A DNA stretch of 26,867 nucleotides from Chromera velia (lineage: Eukaryota > Sar > Chromeraceae): the NCBI GenBank assembly GCA_018398765.1, contig JAHBMJ010001297.1, positions 6,263 to 33,129 of the forward strand, given 5' to 3'. Of the stretch, positions 11,611 to 19,905 are shown piece by piece; position 1 is the stretch's first letter, and every line of letters starts with the position of its first letter. The notes below the pieces were generated by a model. The model had not been told where the DNA came from. It made no database searches and was given only the letters and a program-made list of their open reading frames with translations. A program made the position numbers and the translations under genes.

Positions 11611-12242
11611 TCCATTTTTGTTCGCTTATATGGCCGGGGGTTACGAAAAAAAAACTTGAATGATAACTAGGAAAAAAAAACTTTAAAGTTTACTTTATGT
11701 TAGTACTTTGTATATATAACTTTGCCGTACTTTGCCGGGATTCTCGCCTGGATTTTGTCTAGTAAAAAACACTTTAAAAACTTTTACAGCTCAACTATAG
11801 CAGCTCAATCATTTGAATCATTTCTGCATCGATCATTACAGTTCCCGTATTTGTCGCTTTTCTTTAATACGTATCTCGCAGCTGAATTCAAGAAACCCTT
11901 CTCCGCCCCCCAGCCCCCCCCTCCGGTCGACCGGGACTCGATCGACCCCTTGCCCCACTTTCCCAACTTATCATCGATCTCTGAATTCATAATCATACTC
12001 TGTTTACCGCTTCACTAGGTTGCTAGCTAGTAAGTTCCTTTCTTACTCGGTCACTGACGCCTTGAATGATTGATCAAATCACCGCCACTCACCCATGCCC
12101 CCCCGAGGACCCCTCTCTTCGGAAAGAGACGAGGGAGTTCTCCCATTTCCTGTACAAGGGGCAAACAACGCTGACAGTCACTATCGGTAGGGGACTCGGA
12201 ACTGCCACCATCTGCAACCTACTTCCTCTTCTCTGACTGCCC

Positions 12243-14603
12243 CTAACAAATGTCTGCCCACTCCAACCCCACTGTCTTCCCATCAATTTCGACCTTCACC
12301 CTCATCAGTGCCGCAGCCTCTTTTTCCGTCTGAAAGCTCACAAAGCCAAACCCTTCATTTTTCTTCGCAGAGTCCCCACATCGAGGGACATGTAAGTGGA
12401 GAGGCTGCAGGCCGAGACGGCTGACCCCAGCACGCAGCGTCTCTGCAGTCGTTGTAGTGGCCAGCTGAGTGACACACACATCGAACAATTCCCCCTCCCC
12501 TACTGTGACTCTTTTCCGTCTCCCCAAACGAAACCGAAGTGAATACCCGCAGAGTCGAACCTTCGACGGCCCATCACTCAACAGGATGGAGACCTCCGCT
12601 TTTGTGGCAAACCACACACACGCAATTTTTCCCTCCACGCACTTCCCTCCCTGCATCATATGAGTGTTGTTCACAACCTTGACCTCTACAGGGGAGATTC
12701 CGAGTGTCGCTATTTGCTCAGCAAGACTCTTCCTCTCAGCCCCCCTGGGTAAATCGAGAATCCAAATTTTCGGAAGCGACTGCAGATGGGCCTCTGAGTC
12801 GGTGAAGGGGCGGGCCAATTCAAACAGCAGATTCTCACCGTCATCCATCAAAAGAAAGGGACCCCCCCCGACTAGCGCCTTCGCGTCTTGTTCCGAGGAG
12901 AACTGGGCACACGCGAACACACCCGGTTGGCCCTCGGAACTAGTGGGTCGATACAGCGAGACTTCGATGGGGGTCACGCCGATGTCCTCAATGGAGACAG
13001 ACAGAGACTCGAGCGTGGTCTCCTCATCTAGACCAGACACCCACACACGGGGCAGGCGGCCTGTCTTTTCTGCTGCTGCTGCTGCTGCATCAGTAGGGGC
13101 GGACTTTGGGGGGACGGGGTCCTCTTGCAGTGTGGCCATGTTGTTCTGTGAGGGGAGGCTTGAGGGAGTGCGGGTGGGAGGGAGGCTTGCAGAGGGGGCA
13201 CTTGCAGGGGGTGGGCTTGCAGAGGGGGCGCTCGAAGATGGAACAACTGTGGGTGATGCGTGTGCGGAGGGAAGCTTGATGGACGGGGCGCTTGAAGATG
13301 TGAGGCTTGCGGGGGGGGCTTTTGCAATCGGTGGCTTGGTGTGGGGTAGGCTTGTGGAGGAGGCACTCGGAGAGGGTTCCGTTGCGGAGGGTGTGGGTGC
13401 GGGAGGAGACGTGAAGTCCTCGTGGCGTTTCTGAAGACTCGAGGGGGGGGCGTGTGGGGCGGTGGGGGTGGGCAGAATGCCGAGAATGGCTGGGCCTGGA
13501 GTCTGTGGTGGGTGTCTGCGGGACATGGGGGAGGCCTCTTGAAGAGTTGGAGGTGCTCGGGATGGGGTGGGGAGTACGGCAAGATTTGGAGGACCTGGTG
13601 GAGGGCCTGGAGGGGGGGGAGGCTGGTTCGGCATAGAAAAGGGGGCTTTGTCTTTTGCGTGCTTCGGGTTAGCCGTTGTGCTCTCCCATACGTCTGTCTG
13701 TCCGGTGTGCAGATGCAGCAAAGTCGTGGCTTCTGCTGCTGCTGCTGTGCCTGGCGACTGACTGCAGGGGTAATTCGGGTACCCAGGGGGGGGTTGAGGA
13801 ATTGCGGGTGGAAGAGCGATATCCCGCAGCATCCTCGAGGCGGGTGGGTGTGGGGTCGTTCCGGTCGTTGCGGGTGTTTGTAGAGAGGCGGCGGCCTTCT
13901 GCTGGGAGGGTAGTCGAGGGTCCACGGGAAGGTTTTGCCGGGATGGCGTGAGTGAAGGGGAAAGAGAAGCGGAGGTGGGGGGCACGGTCTGTGGAGGGCC
14001 CTTTTCAACCGCTGGGTTCGTGGGCTCTGTATTCAGATGAAAGGGAATCTTCTGACCTGCGAGGAACATGGAGGGGAACTCTCGCAGCAGAGACTCTGCC
14101 TGTTCGAGCTTCGAAAATCGAACAAAAGGGCCGCCTCCGGGGTCTGTGCCTGCGTGCATCTCCAGAGGGGGGAAGCCGACGTTCTTCAGGGCGCTGTGGA
14201 GACGGCTGGTGGTTATGTCGGGCGTGAGTCCCGACACCGACACAGTCACAAAAGGGGGGGGAGGCGCCGGTACAGAGGAACGAGGTGGATGTGAGGAAAC
14301 GGACCTCTGTTGGACGTTGGAATGCAAAGGCAGCGAGGGGAGTGGATAGGGGGTTGGAAGCAGGGGCTCCTTTTGTGTATGTGCGTGAAGTGCCGTCTTT
14401 GCATTTGCGTAGGCAGGGCCCGGGGGGATCGGGACCTTCCGAAACGAATTCTCCTGCAGGCACAGGTGGAGGGAATGAGAAGAGGGAAGATTTCCTACAG
14501 GCTGGCAGAGTCGGGGGCTGCTGCCTTGACCTCTGTGATTCAATCTTGCATCAACACATGACAAAACTGCTGCAAACAGCACATTCTCTCTCAATCTCGG
14601 CAT
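12243..14603 (-). CDS. Protein with four RRM-like domains and a long Pro/Ser/Ala-rich linker
   Basis: 786 residues if read as one exon from ATG at 14603. RRM-like units lie at about residues 117-192, 517-600, 609-697 and 706-783. Strand-1 (RNP2-like) segments are VSVSGL, VWVSGL, IWILDL and VCVTQL. RNP1-like segments are weak in the first three and good in the fourth (GFGFVSF). All four share a Gly-x2-Pro step after helix 1 (GFPP, GVTP, GISP, GLQP). Residues 200-515 are a low-complexity Pro/Ser/Ala linker. By family knowledge RRMs bind single-stranded RNA; here most aromatic RNP residues are missing, so protein binding is also possible. The first 50 residues are doubtful: a CTGCAG acceptor-like site precedes residue 51, so the true N-terminus may come from another exon. 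The gene lies 111 bases downstream of the vWA gene on the same strand. Confidence 0.8.
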   Translation of the reverse strand: MPRLRENVLFAAVLSCVDARLNHRGQGSSPRLCQPVGNLPSSHSLHLCLQENSFRKVPIPPGPAYANAKTALHAHTQKEPLLPTPYPLPSLPLHSNVQQRSVSSHPPRSSVPAPPPPFVTVSVSGLTPDITTSRLHSALKNVGFPPLEMHAGTDPGGGPFVRFSKLEQAESLLREFPSMFLAGQKIPFHLNTEPTNPAVEKGPPQTVPPTSASLSPSLTPSRQNLPVDPRLPSQQKAAASLQTPATTGTTPHPPASRMLRDIALPPAIPQPPPGYPNYPCSQSPGTAAAAEATTLLHLHTGQTDVWESTTANPKHAKDKAPFSMPNQPPPPPGPPPGPPNLAVLPTPSRAPPTLQEASPMSRRHPPQTPGPAILGILPTPTAPHAPPSSLQKRHEDFTSPPAPTPSATEPSPSASSTSLPHTKPPIAKAPPASLTSSSAPSIKLPSAHASPTVVPSSSAPSASPPPASAPSASLPPTRTPSSLPSQNNMATLQEDPVPPKSAPTDAAAAAAEKTGRLPRVWVSGLDEETTLESLSVSIEDIGVTPIEVSLYRPTSSEGQPGVFACAQFSSEQDAKALVGGGPFLLMDDGENLLFELARPFTDSEAHLQSLPKIWILDLPRGAERKSLAEQIATLGISPVEVKVVNNTHMMQGGKCVEGKIACVWFATKAEVSILLSDGPSKVRLCGYSLRFRLGRRKRVTVGEGELFDVCVTQLATTTTAETLRAGVSRLGLQPLHLHVPRCGDSAKKNEGFGFVSFQTEKEAAALMRVKVEIDGKTVGLEWADIC
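13166..13410 (-). repeat. Coding minisatellite in the linker of the RRM protein
   Basis: Degenerate repeats read on the plus strand as GGCTTGCAGAGGGGGC or GGGGCGCTTGAAGATG variants, about 30 bases apart. They encode alternating Ser-Ala-Pro-Ser and Pro-Pro-Ala-Ser blocks at roughly residues 400-480. Confidence 0.7.
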
Positions 14604-14714
14604 GATATCGGAGGGAGGTGCGTTGATTCCAACTCTTCAAGACACATACATGGACCAAGCAATTGAATGTGTCTGGCCACGTTCCTTCTTCTATGAGCCA
14701 AGAAGCGTTCCTTT

Positions 14715-16135
14715 CTATCGATCAGTGAGGGAAGTGGGGTCAGAGGATTCATTACCAGACATAGATTGAATCCCTCTCTTCATTAGACATCTCTCATCTC
14801 CGTGCTTGCTGACCTCCGGATTGACTGTCTTCTCATCTCTCCACTGCTCTTTCTCTTTCCGCCCTGAATCTTCCCCTCCTTCTCGCTCCGTGTTGTCCCC
14901 ACCCCTCTGTAACCCCCCGGTCTTCTCTTTTTCATCGTCAAAGATCGTTCCCGCAGACGCTAGGAGAAAGGCACGAAAAAACTTCGGCTTCGGCACGTCC
15001 CGACTTTCCCCCTGTCCCTTTTTGTCCATCATGAAGCCACGGTAGCTGCACGTGTACTGTCTGATCGAGAGCAGGGCAGCAGAGACCCCGCTGAGCGCTG
15101 TCGTTGCGTCTTTGGAAATGAAGACAGCCTCCTTCCTGCCCGAAAGGCGGACAAGATCACTTTTAAGGAAACGACTAGAACCCTCTCCAAGACCGACGAA
15201 CAGAAAAACCCACCCCTGCCTTCTCATCCGATCCTCGACTGCCTCACGCAAAGCTGCACAAAGTCTTTCCACGCGACTGTTTGCGCTCTCTTCCCCCGTC
15301 CCTGCTGTCACTATTGCGAACACCACTTGCGGCCTCGAGAGAAGCATTTCCGTCTGTCGATCATCGGCTGTCTTGTGAGCGTTTGGGGTCGTCTCCCACT
15401 GATCAGGGGGGGGTTCTGAAACCTCCGGCCGCTTACTCATCGACCGCAGGTCTTTGTCTGTCATATCAATGGCCAGAGACAGAGCCTCAGCAAAACCGCC
15501 TTCGGACCTCTTCCCCCTGCACAAACGGGCCAAGATAAATGCGTCTAAAGGGATAGAAGAAATGCAGGATGGCAGGACCAATACGCGACACGGGTGACCG
15601 GAAACCATTGAGGTAAGCGAAGAACATGGGTCATTAATAATACTAATAATAAATTAAAACTGACTATCGAAGGATGCTACACAGAAGCGGGGACTCCCCA
15701 AAGACACGAGAAACATTCTTCCAGCTTTCATACGGAGAAAAAAAAACCAATCACAAAATCGAGAATTAATGCTGTCCTCTGAAGGAAAAAAGGGAAGACA
15801 GACCTCGGAGGGAAAATGTCTGTCTCTTTCTCCGCACCCGCTCCTTTCAGTTCCCTCCGGTGAAACACCAGCCGCGTGGTCGAACCAGACGTCCCCACAC
15901 TCAGCTGAGGTACAGGCTCCCCTTCCTTGCAGGGCTTGCCTTGAGCTCTGATCAGATCGTTCAGACTGTTGAGGATTTTCTGCCGGGCCACTGTTTCGTG
16001 AACGCCCGTCTCTGGAGCATCGATCAACAGAAACACCAAAGCTCCGTTAACTCCACAGGGCTCACCTGGACATTCAGGCTCCAAAATCATTCCTGTACCC
16101 CCCCTCTCCCCTCTAAGTCTCGCACCCTCCAACAT
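14715..16135 (-). CDS. Degenerate von Willebrand factor A-domain protein (two exons)
   Basis: Exons are 15838-16135 and 14715-15544, joined in phase 1, giving 375 residues. The donor reads GTGCGG and the acceptor CCCTTTAG, which is weaker than its neighbours, so the join is the main uncertainty. vWA hallmarks appear in order: strand 1 VFLLIDAPETG (residues 34-44), strand 2 TTRLVFH (87-92), SEGGFAEALSLA (114-124), strand 4 VVFAIVTAGTGEE (173-185) and strand 5 WVFLFVGLGEG (211-221). The MIDAS metal site looks lost: Asp-x-Ser-x-Ser is Asp-Ala-Pro-Glu-Thr, the Thr of the Gly-Gly-Thr loop is Phe, and the Asp of the Thr-Asp-Gly loop is Ala. The C-terminal ~100 residues are charged and disordered. 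No signal peptide or membrane helix is visible, suggesting a cytosolic or nuclear scaffold. An additional 5' exon cannot be excluded. Confidence 0.62.
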
Positions 16136-16292
16136 GGATCTCGGTATGGGGTTCTCTCACTCTTCAGTTTGCAATGTGAACCTAGATACGCCCTCATGCA
16201 CCGACAACTTTCGACTTTTCCGTCTCCAAAGAACTGCACCCAACGGTGTTCAATGAGCACGACAAAGGCTTGTGAAGCATGGTGCAGCCTGA

Positions 16293-16502
16293 TTGCGCTG
16301 GGTTCTCCAGCTCAATGGAATGCAAGCAAGGGCTGCTGTGGATGAGTTCATGAAGTTAGTGAAGACTGGCAAACATGTCGCTCGCATGAGCGGCACTCTG
16401 AGCCTAACCGAGCTACGAAAACCTAGAAGAGGTGCTACTAAATCACCTAAGTATCACCTAACCCGTACAGTGACATACACTCAGACTGGCTTCACGCTGT
16501 AG
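16293..16502 (+). CDS. Orphan ORF, possible fragment of a mobile-element or hypothetical protein
   Basis: A 69-codon plus-strand frame (the upstream boundary is set by an in-frame stop; no ATG until 16311) ends at TAG 16500-16502. The product is Lys/Arg-rich with a balanced, non-repetitive composition, unlike the low-complexity shadow frames nearby (for example VDEFMKLVKTGKHVARM). It ends just where the AT-rich block begins. I cannot assign a family. It may be the last exon of a decayed gene or transposon. Confidence 0.3.
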   Translation: MRWVLQLNGMQARAAVDEFMKLVKTGKHVARMSGTLSLTELRKPRRGATKSPKYHLTRTVTYTQTGFTL

Positions 16503-16526
16503 TTGGCGCCATAGTTAGCGCCCTTG

Positions 16527-16597
16527 AAACCACCTAAAACTAACTTAAAACCTTAGTTAAAACAACCATATTATTAAAACCACCTAAAACTAACTTA
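16527..16597. repeat. 21-bp direct repeat, two copies 50 bp apart
   Basis: The motif beginning AAACCACCTAAAACTAACTT occurs at 16527-16547 and again, identically, at 16577-16597, in AT-rich DNA downstream of the orphan ORF. Confidence 0.9.
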
Positions 16598-16914
16598 CAC
16601 ATTTAAAGTTTTCGACGGTGTTCTATGGCTATAGAGACTAATTTGGAGTGTTATATATGTATATCCTATTTCAATGGCCAGTTCAATGGTTTTTCAAATT
16701 ACAAACTCTAACAAACTCTCAAACATGCTAGCACTAGTGCTAACATTCAAACCAACGGATACGGTGACACCTAGAGATAAACATGGAGACTAGCATCCAA
16801 ATACATGTAAGCAGACACAGATATATACAAATATATATACGAACGATGTACGTCAGACACATGGTTATAAACTAGAAATTAAACTGTATTAAACTGACTA
16901 AACAAACACTGCTA

Positions 16915-17700
16915 AATAGACATACATACAGACAGACAGGCAGACAGACAATATGGTTAGACAAACTATATCATCTTTTCTTTTCCTTGTTCTCTTTCAG
17001 ACAGACCAAATGGTTTCTTTCCATTCTTTTTCAGACAGACAGACAGACAGACAGACAGGCAGGCAGACAGCTAGGCACCCAAACCATGACCCTCCTTTCT
17101 TTCTTCTTTAAGACATTTATGCAAACAGACAGAGCACACGGTTCTTTCTCTTTTCCGCCGACAGAAAGGCAGGCTATGCTGTCCTTTCTTTTCTTTTTTT
17201 CCTTTTGCAGCGACAGACAGACACACACATAGCAAATCCACACACTCGCGACGTACACACACACACACACACACACAGGGAGAGAGAGAGAGAGAGAGAG
17301 ACTATATGACAGACAGACAGACGGATAATATGACCTTTTTTTTTCTTCCTACCCAGACAGACAGACAAACAGGCAGACGATATGCTTCCTTTTTCCTTCT
17401 CCTTTTCTGTTTATGTACACAGCAGACAGACAGGCTATACCCTCCTGCTTTCTAACAGACAAACAGACCCTACGACTTCTCTTTCTTTCTTCTCTTCTTC
17501 TTTTTCCTTCACAGACAACAAAACAGGATAAGAAAAGAAAAATCGCACAGACCATCAAACGAGACCTACAGACACACAGACAGACAGTATCGTTCCCTCT
17601 TTTCCCCCTGCCTTCGTTTTTGACTCACAGAAGTGCCCATGAGTGCAGATGCGGTTCCCTTTCTCACACATACAGGCAGACAGAATATAGCATACAGACA
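16915..17700 (+). repeat. Modular array of CAGACAGA tracts alternating with pyrimidine tracts
   Basis: About ten units of roughly 50-110 bases. Each has a CAGA-type purine tract, a short linker often resembling CTATAT or ATATG, and then a 20-30 base C/T tract ending in CAG, which starts the next unit. Units are not identical. A (CA)n(GA)n compound microsatellite interrupts it at about 17255-17302. A similar, more degraded stretch appears at about 19287-19500, on the far side of the 730-bp duplication. I see no coding capacity beyond short repetitive frames. Confidence 0.8.
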
Positions 17701-18428
17701 GACTATATCGTCTTTTCTTTTCCTTTTTCTCCTTCTTCATTCTCTTCTGTTTCTTTCTTTCTTCTTTTGGCGCGCTCTCTCAGTGGAAGGGTACCAGAGC
17801 TCCAGGCCTTAAGCGTACCCTGCGGCCCTTCCTTGCCCACTGCAGGCTTACGCCTTTGCACTTCCACATTCTTTCCATCTGGACGTGTTCGTTTTTTTCT
17901 TCTCCTTTCGCTTACGAGGCAGCAGCAGTAGCAGCAGCCAGGCCCCCCTAACCGCCAGGAGCAGCAGCAGCAGCACTTTCTTTTTTTCTTTTTTCTGGGG
18001 TTCCCTTTCTCTTTTCTTTTCTTCTTCTGGGGTTCCCTTTATCGTTTCTCAGCCACAGCCCCTCTCTTCTTGTTGGATCTCTTCTTTTGCCCCCCCGCCC
18101 AGATGGAAAGAATGCGTGTGCGTGTGTGTGTGTGTGTGTGCGTGTGTGTTTGTGTGTGTGTGCACGTATGTGTGTGTTACTGTATGTGTGTGCGACTGCT
18201 CACAGGTACAATAACCTGGAGGAAACCGTCCTTGTGCGGAAATAAGGAAAGATAACAGGCTATTCGAAAATAACCAGGAGGGTTTCGTCACACTTCGATT
18301 GCCACTATATTGGCGATAAGCTGAACTCACACCCCTTGTTGAGGTCTCCGAAGCACTCCGATGCACTCTCCAAAGGGAGAGGATCAGCTACTCCGACTTG
18401 ACAGAGGATCAGCTACTCCGACTTGACA
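17697..18428 (+). repeat. Unit 1 of a ~730-bp tandem repeat
   Basis: The first full copy starts near GACAGACTATATCG and ends after a doubled 25-base motif (AGGATCAGCTACTCCGACTT plus five bases) at about 18378-18428. It contains pyrimidine tracts, a CAG-rich stretch, two copies of CTGGGGTTCCCTTT, a (TG)n tract and a non-repetitive 3' part. The internal frames are low-complexity and I do not call them genes. Confidence 0.9.
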
Positions 18429-18848
18429 GACTATATCGTCTTTTCTTTTCCTTTTTCTCCTTCTTCATTCTCTTCTGTTTCTTTCTTTCTTCTTTTGGCG
18501 CGCTCTCTCAGTGGAAGGGTACCAGAGCTCCAGGCCTTAAGCGTACCCTGCGGCCCTTCCTTGCCCAGTGCAGGCTTACGCCTTTGCACTTCCACATTCT
18601 TTCCATCTGGACGTGTTCGTTTTTTTCTTCTCCTTTCGCTTACGAGGCAGCAGCAGTAGCAGCAGCCAGGCCCCCCTAACCGCCAGCAGCAGCAGCAGCA
18701 GCACTTTCTTTTTTTCTTTTTTCTGGGGTTCCCTTTCTCTTTTCTTTTCTTCTTCTGGGGTTCCCTTTATCGTTTCTCAGCCACAGCCCCTCTCTTCTTG
18801 TTGGATCTCGTCTTTTGCCCCCCCGCCCAGATGGAAAGAATGCGTGTG

Positions 18849-18888
<40 letters not shown>

Positions 18889-19164
18889 TGTGTGTGTGCA
18901 CGTATGTGTGTGTTACTGTATGTGTGTGCGACTGCTCACAGGTACAATAACCTGGAGGAAACCGTCCTTGTGCGGAAATAAGGAAAGATAACAGGCTATT
19001 CGAAAATAACCAGGAGGGTTTCGTCACACTTCGATTGCCACTATATTGGCGATAAGCTGAACTCACACCCCTTGTTGAGGTCTCCGAAGCACTCCGATGC
19101 ACTCTCCAAAGGGAGAGGATCAGCTACTCCGACTTGACAGAGGATCAGCTACTCCGACTTGACA
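18429..19164 (+). repeat. Unit 2 of the ~730-bp tandem repeat
   Basis: Second full copy, about 99% identical to unit 1 outside the TG tract. I see only a few substitutions, such as CCCACTGC to CCCAGTGC, CCAGGAGC to CCAGCAGC and ATCTCTTC to ATCTCGTC. The TG tract is several bases longer, so the offset is 736 instead of 728. Confidence 0.9.
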
Positions 19165-19287
19165 GACTATATCGTCTTTTCTTTTCCTTTTTCTCCTTCT
19201 TCATTCTCTTCTGTTTCTTTCTTTCTTCTTTTGGCGCGCTCTCTCAGTGGAAGGGTACCAGAGCTCCAGGCCTTATGCGTACCCTGC
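19165..19287 (+). repeat. Truncated unit 3 of the ~730-bp tandem repeat
   Basis: The third copy matches the first ~120 bases of the unit and then breaks off at CCCTGCAGACGG, where units 1 and 2 read CCCTGCGGCCC. CAGA-type repeat DNA follows. Confidence 0.88.
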
Positions 19288-19905
19288 AGACGGACAGACA
19301 GACTACATACCTGCTTCTTTTTCCTCGTCTTTCTCTTTTCATGGGACAGAGAGAGGAAGAGACAAGTAGACTGTACGACTCTGTTTTCTTCTTCCCTTTC
19401 TCAGGTGGCGAGACGGAGAGACTAACTGCATCTTCTTTCTCTTTGTCTCACCTCTTGTCTTCACTGGGCAGAGACACAAAGAGGTACAGAGAGAGCCAGA
19501 GTGCGCGAACGAGCAAAAGAGATGGAATGAGGGCAGGTTGTGTCACACATTGGTGACCTTACTATGCAGAGACTGAGCGATGTATTGATAAAAAACACAT
19601 TACGGGAGGGTTCATTTCAGTGTGAAGAGTGTAGAATGAATACAGCATGATTATGGCTGATCACTTAGAGCCTATCGTCATGTACCCTCGCTTCGGGTCT
19701 ACCTTGAGGACCTGCTTGCTCTTCATAAAATACAGAGAGGAGCACTTGTTTCGTGCTCTCGCATCTCGAAGCAGTCGACGTACAAAAAAGGAGACAGAGC
19801 AGCCATGCAGACCAAGTACAAATACGTATCGTTGAAGAAAGCACGTCCAAGACTCAACCTCAGCTCCGCAACCACAGCCTCCTCCCCCATAACCGCCCCC
19901 CCCTT
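19288..19905. other. Intergenic region without a recognisable gene
   Basis: The first ~200 bases continue the CAGA/pyrimidine modular repeat in degraded form. From about 19560 the sequence is unique but holds only short shadow frames. It forms the 3' flank of the minus-strand UBA/C2 gene. Confidence 0.7.

Larger units (their letters stand above)
10235..12242. other. Gene-poor, AT-rich intergenic region
   Basis: This is the gap between two convergent genes, ending on the plus strand at 10234 and on the minus strand at 12243. Roughly 10500-10740 and 11580-11880 are strongly AT-rich compared with the flanks. It holds the tandem repeats and retrotransposon remnant listed separately. From about 11880 to 12240 the composition returns to normal and I see no convincing gene. 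Confidence 0.8.
16136..16915. other. Intergenic region, AT-rich in its second half
   Basis: The 5' flank of the vWA gene followed by an orphan ORF (16293-16502) and then AT-rich DNA from about 16500. The AT-rich part contains a 21-bp direct repeat and a 14-bp perfect palindrome (TAGCACTAGTGCTA, 16729-16742). No gene is convincing after 16502. Confidence 0.7.

Noticed and set aside
13422-13883. Plus-strand Gly/Trp-rich ORFs opposite the RRM linker
   Set aside because: The composition is the reverse complement of Pro codons. There is no domain and no splice support.
13028-14008. 326-codon minus-strand ORF overlapping the RRM gene in another frame
   Set aside because: It is a Pro/His/Gln-rich frame shadow of the repetitive linker. 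The main frame has four domains outside this stretch, while this one has none.
15052-16345. Plus-strand ORFs opposite the vWA gene
   Set aside because: They are antisense shadows. The vWA strand pattern is on the minus strand and stays consistent across the modelled intron.
17885-18981. Ser/Phe-rich ORFs inside the tandem repeat units
   Set aside because: They arise from CAG, C/T and TG microsatellites. The TG-tract length difference between units would alter any encoded protein, and no splice or domain evidence exists.
17697-19287. CRISPR-like or LTR-type repeats
   Set aside because: Units are head-to-tail and ~730 bp long with no spacers. There is no primer-binding site, polypurine tract or internal polymerase ORF between copies, so this is a tandem duplication.
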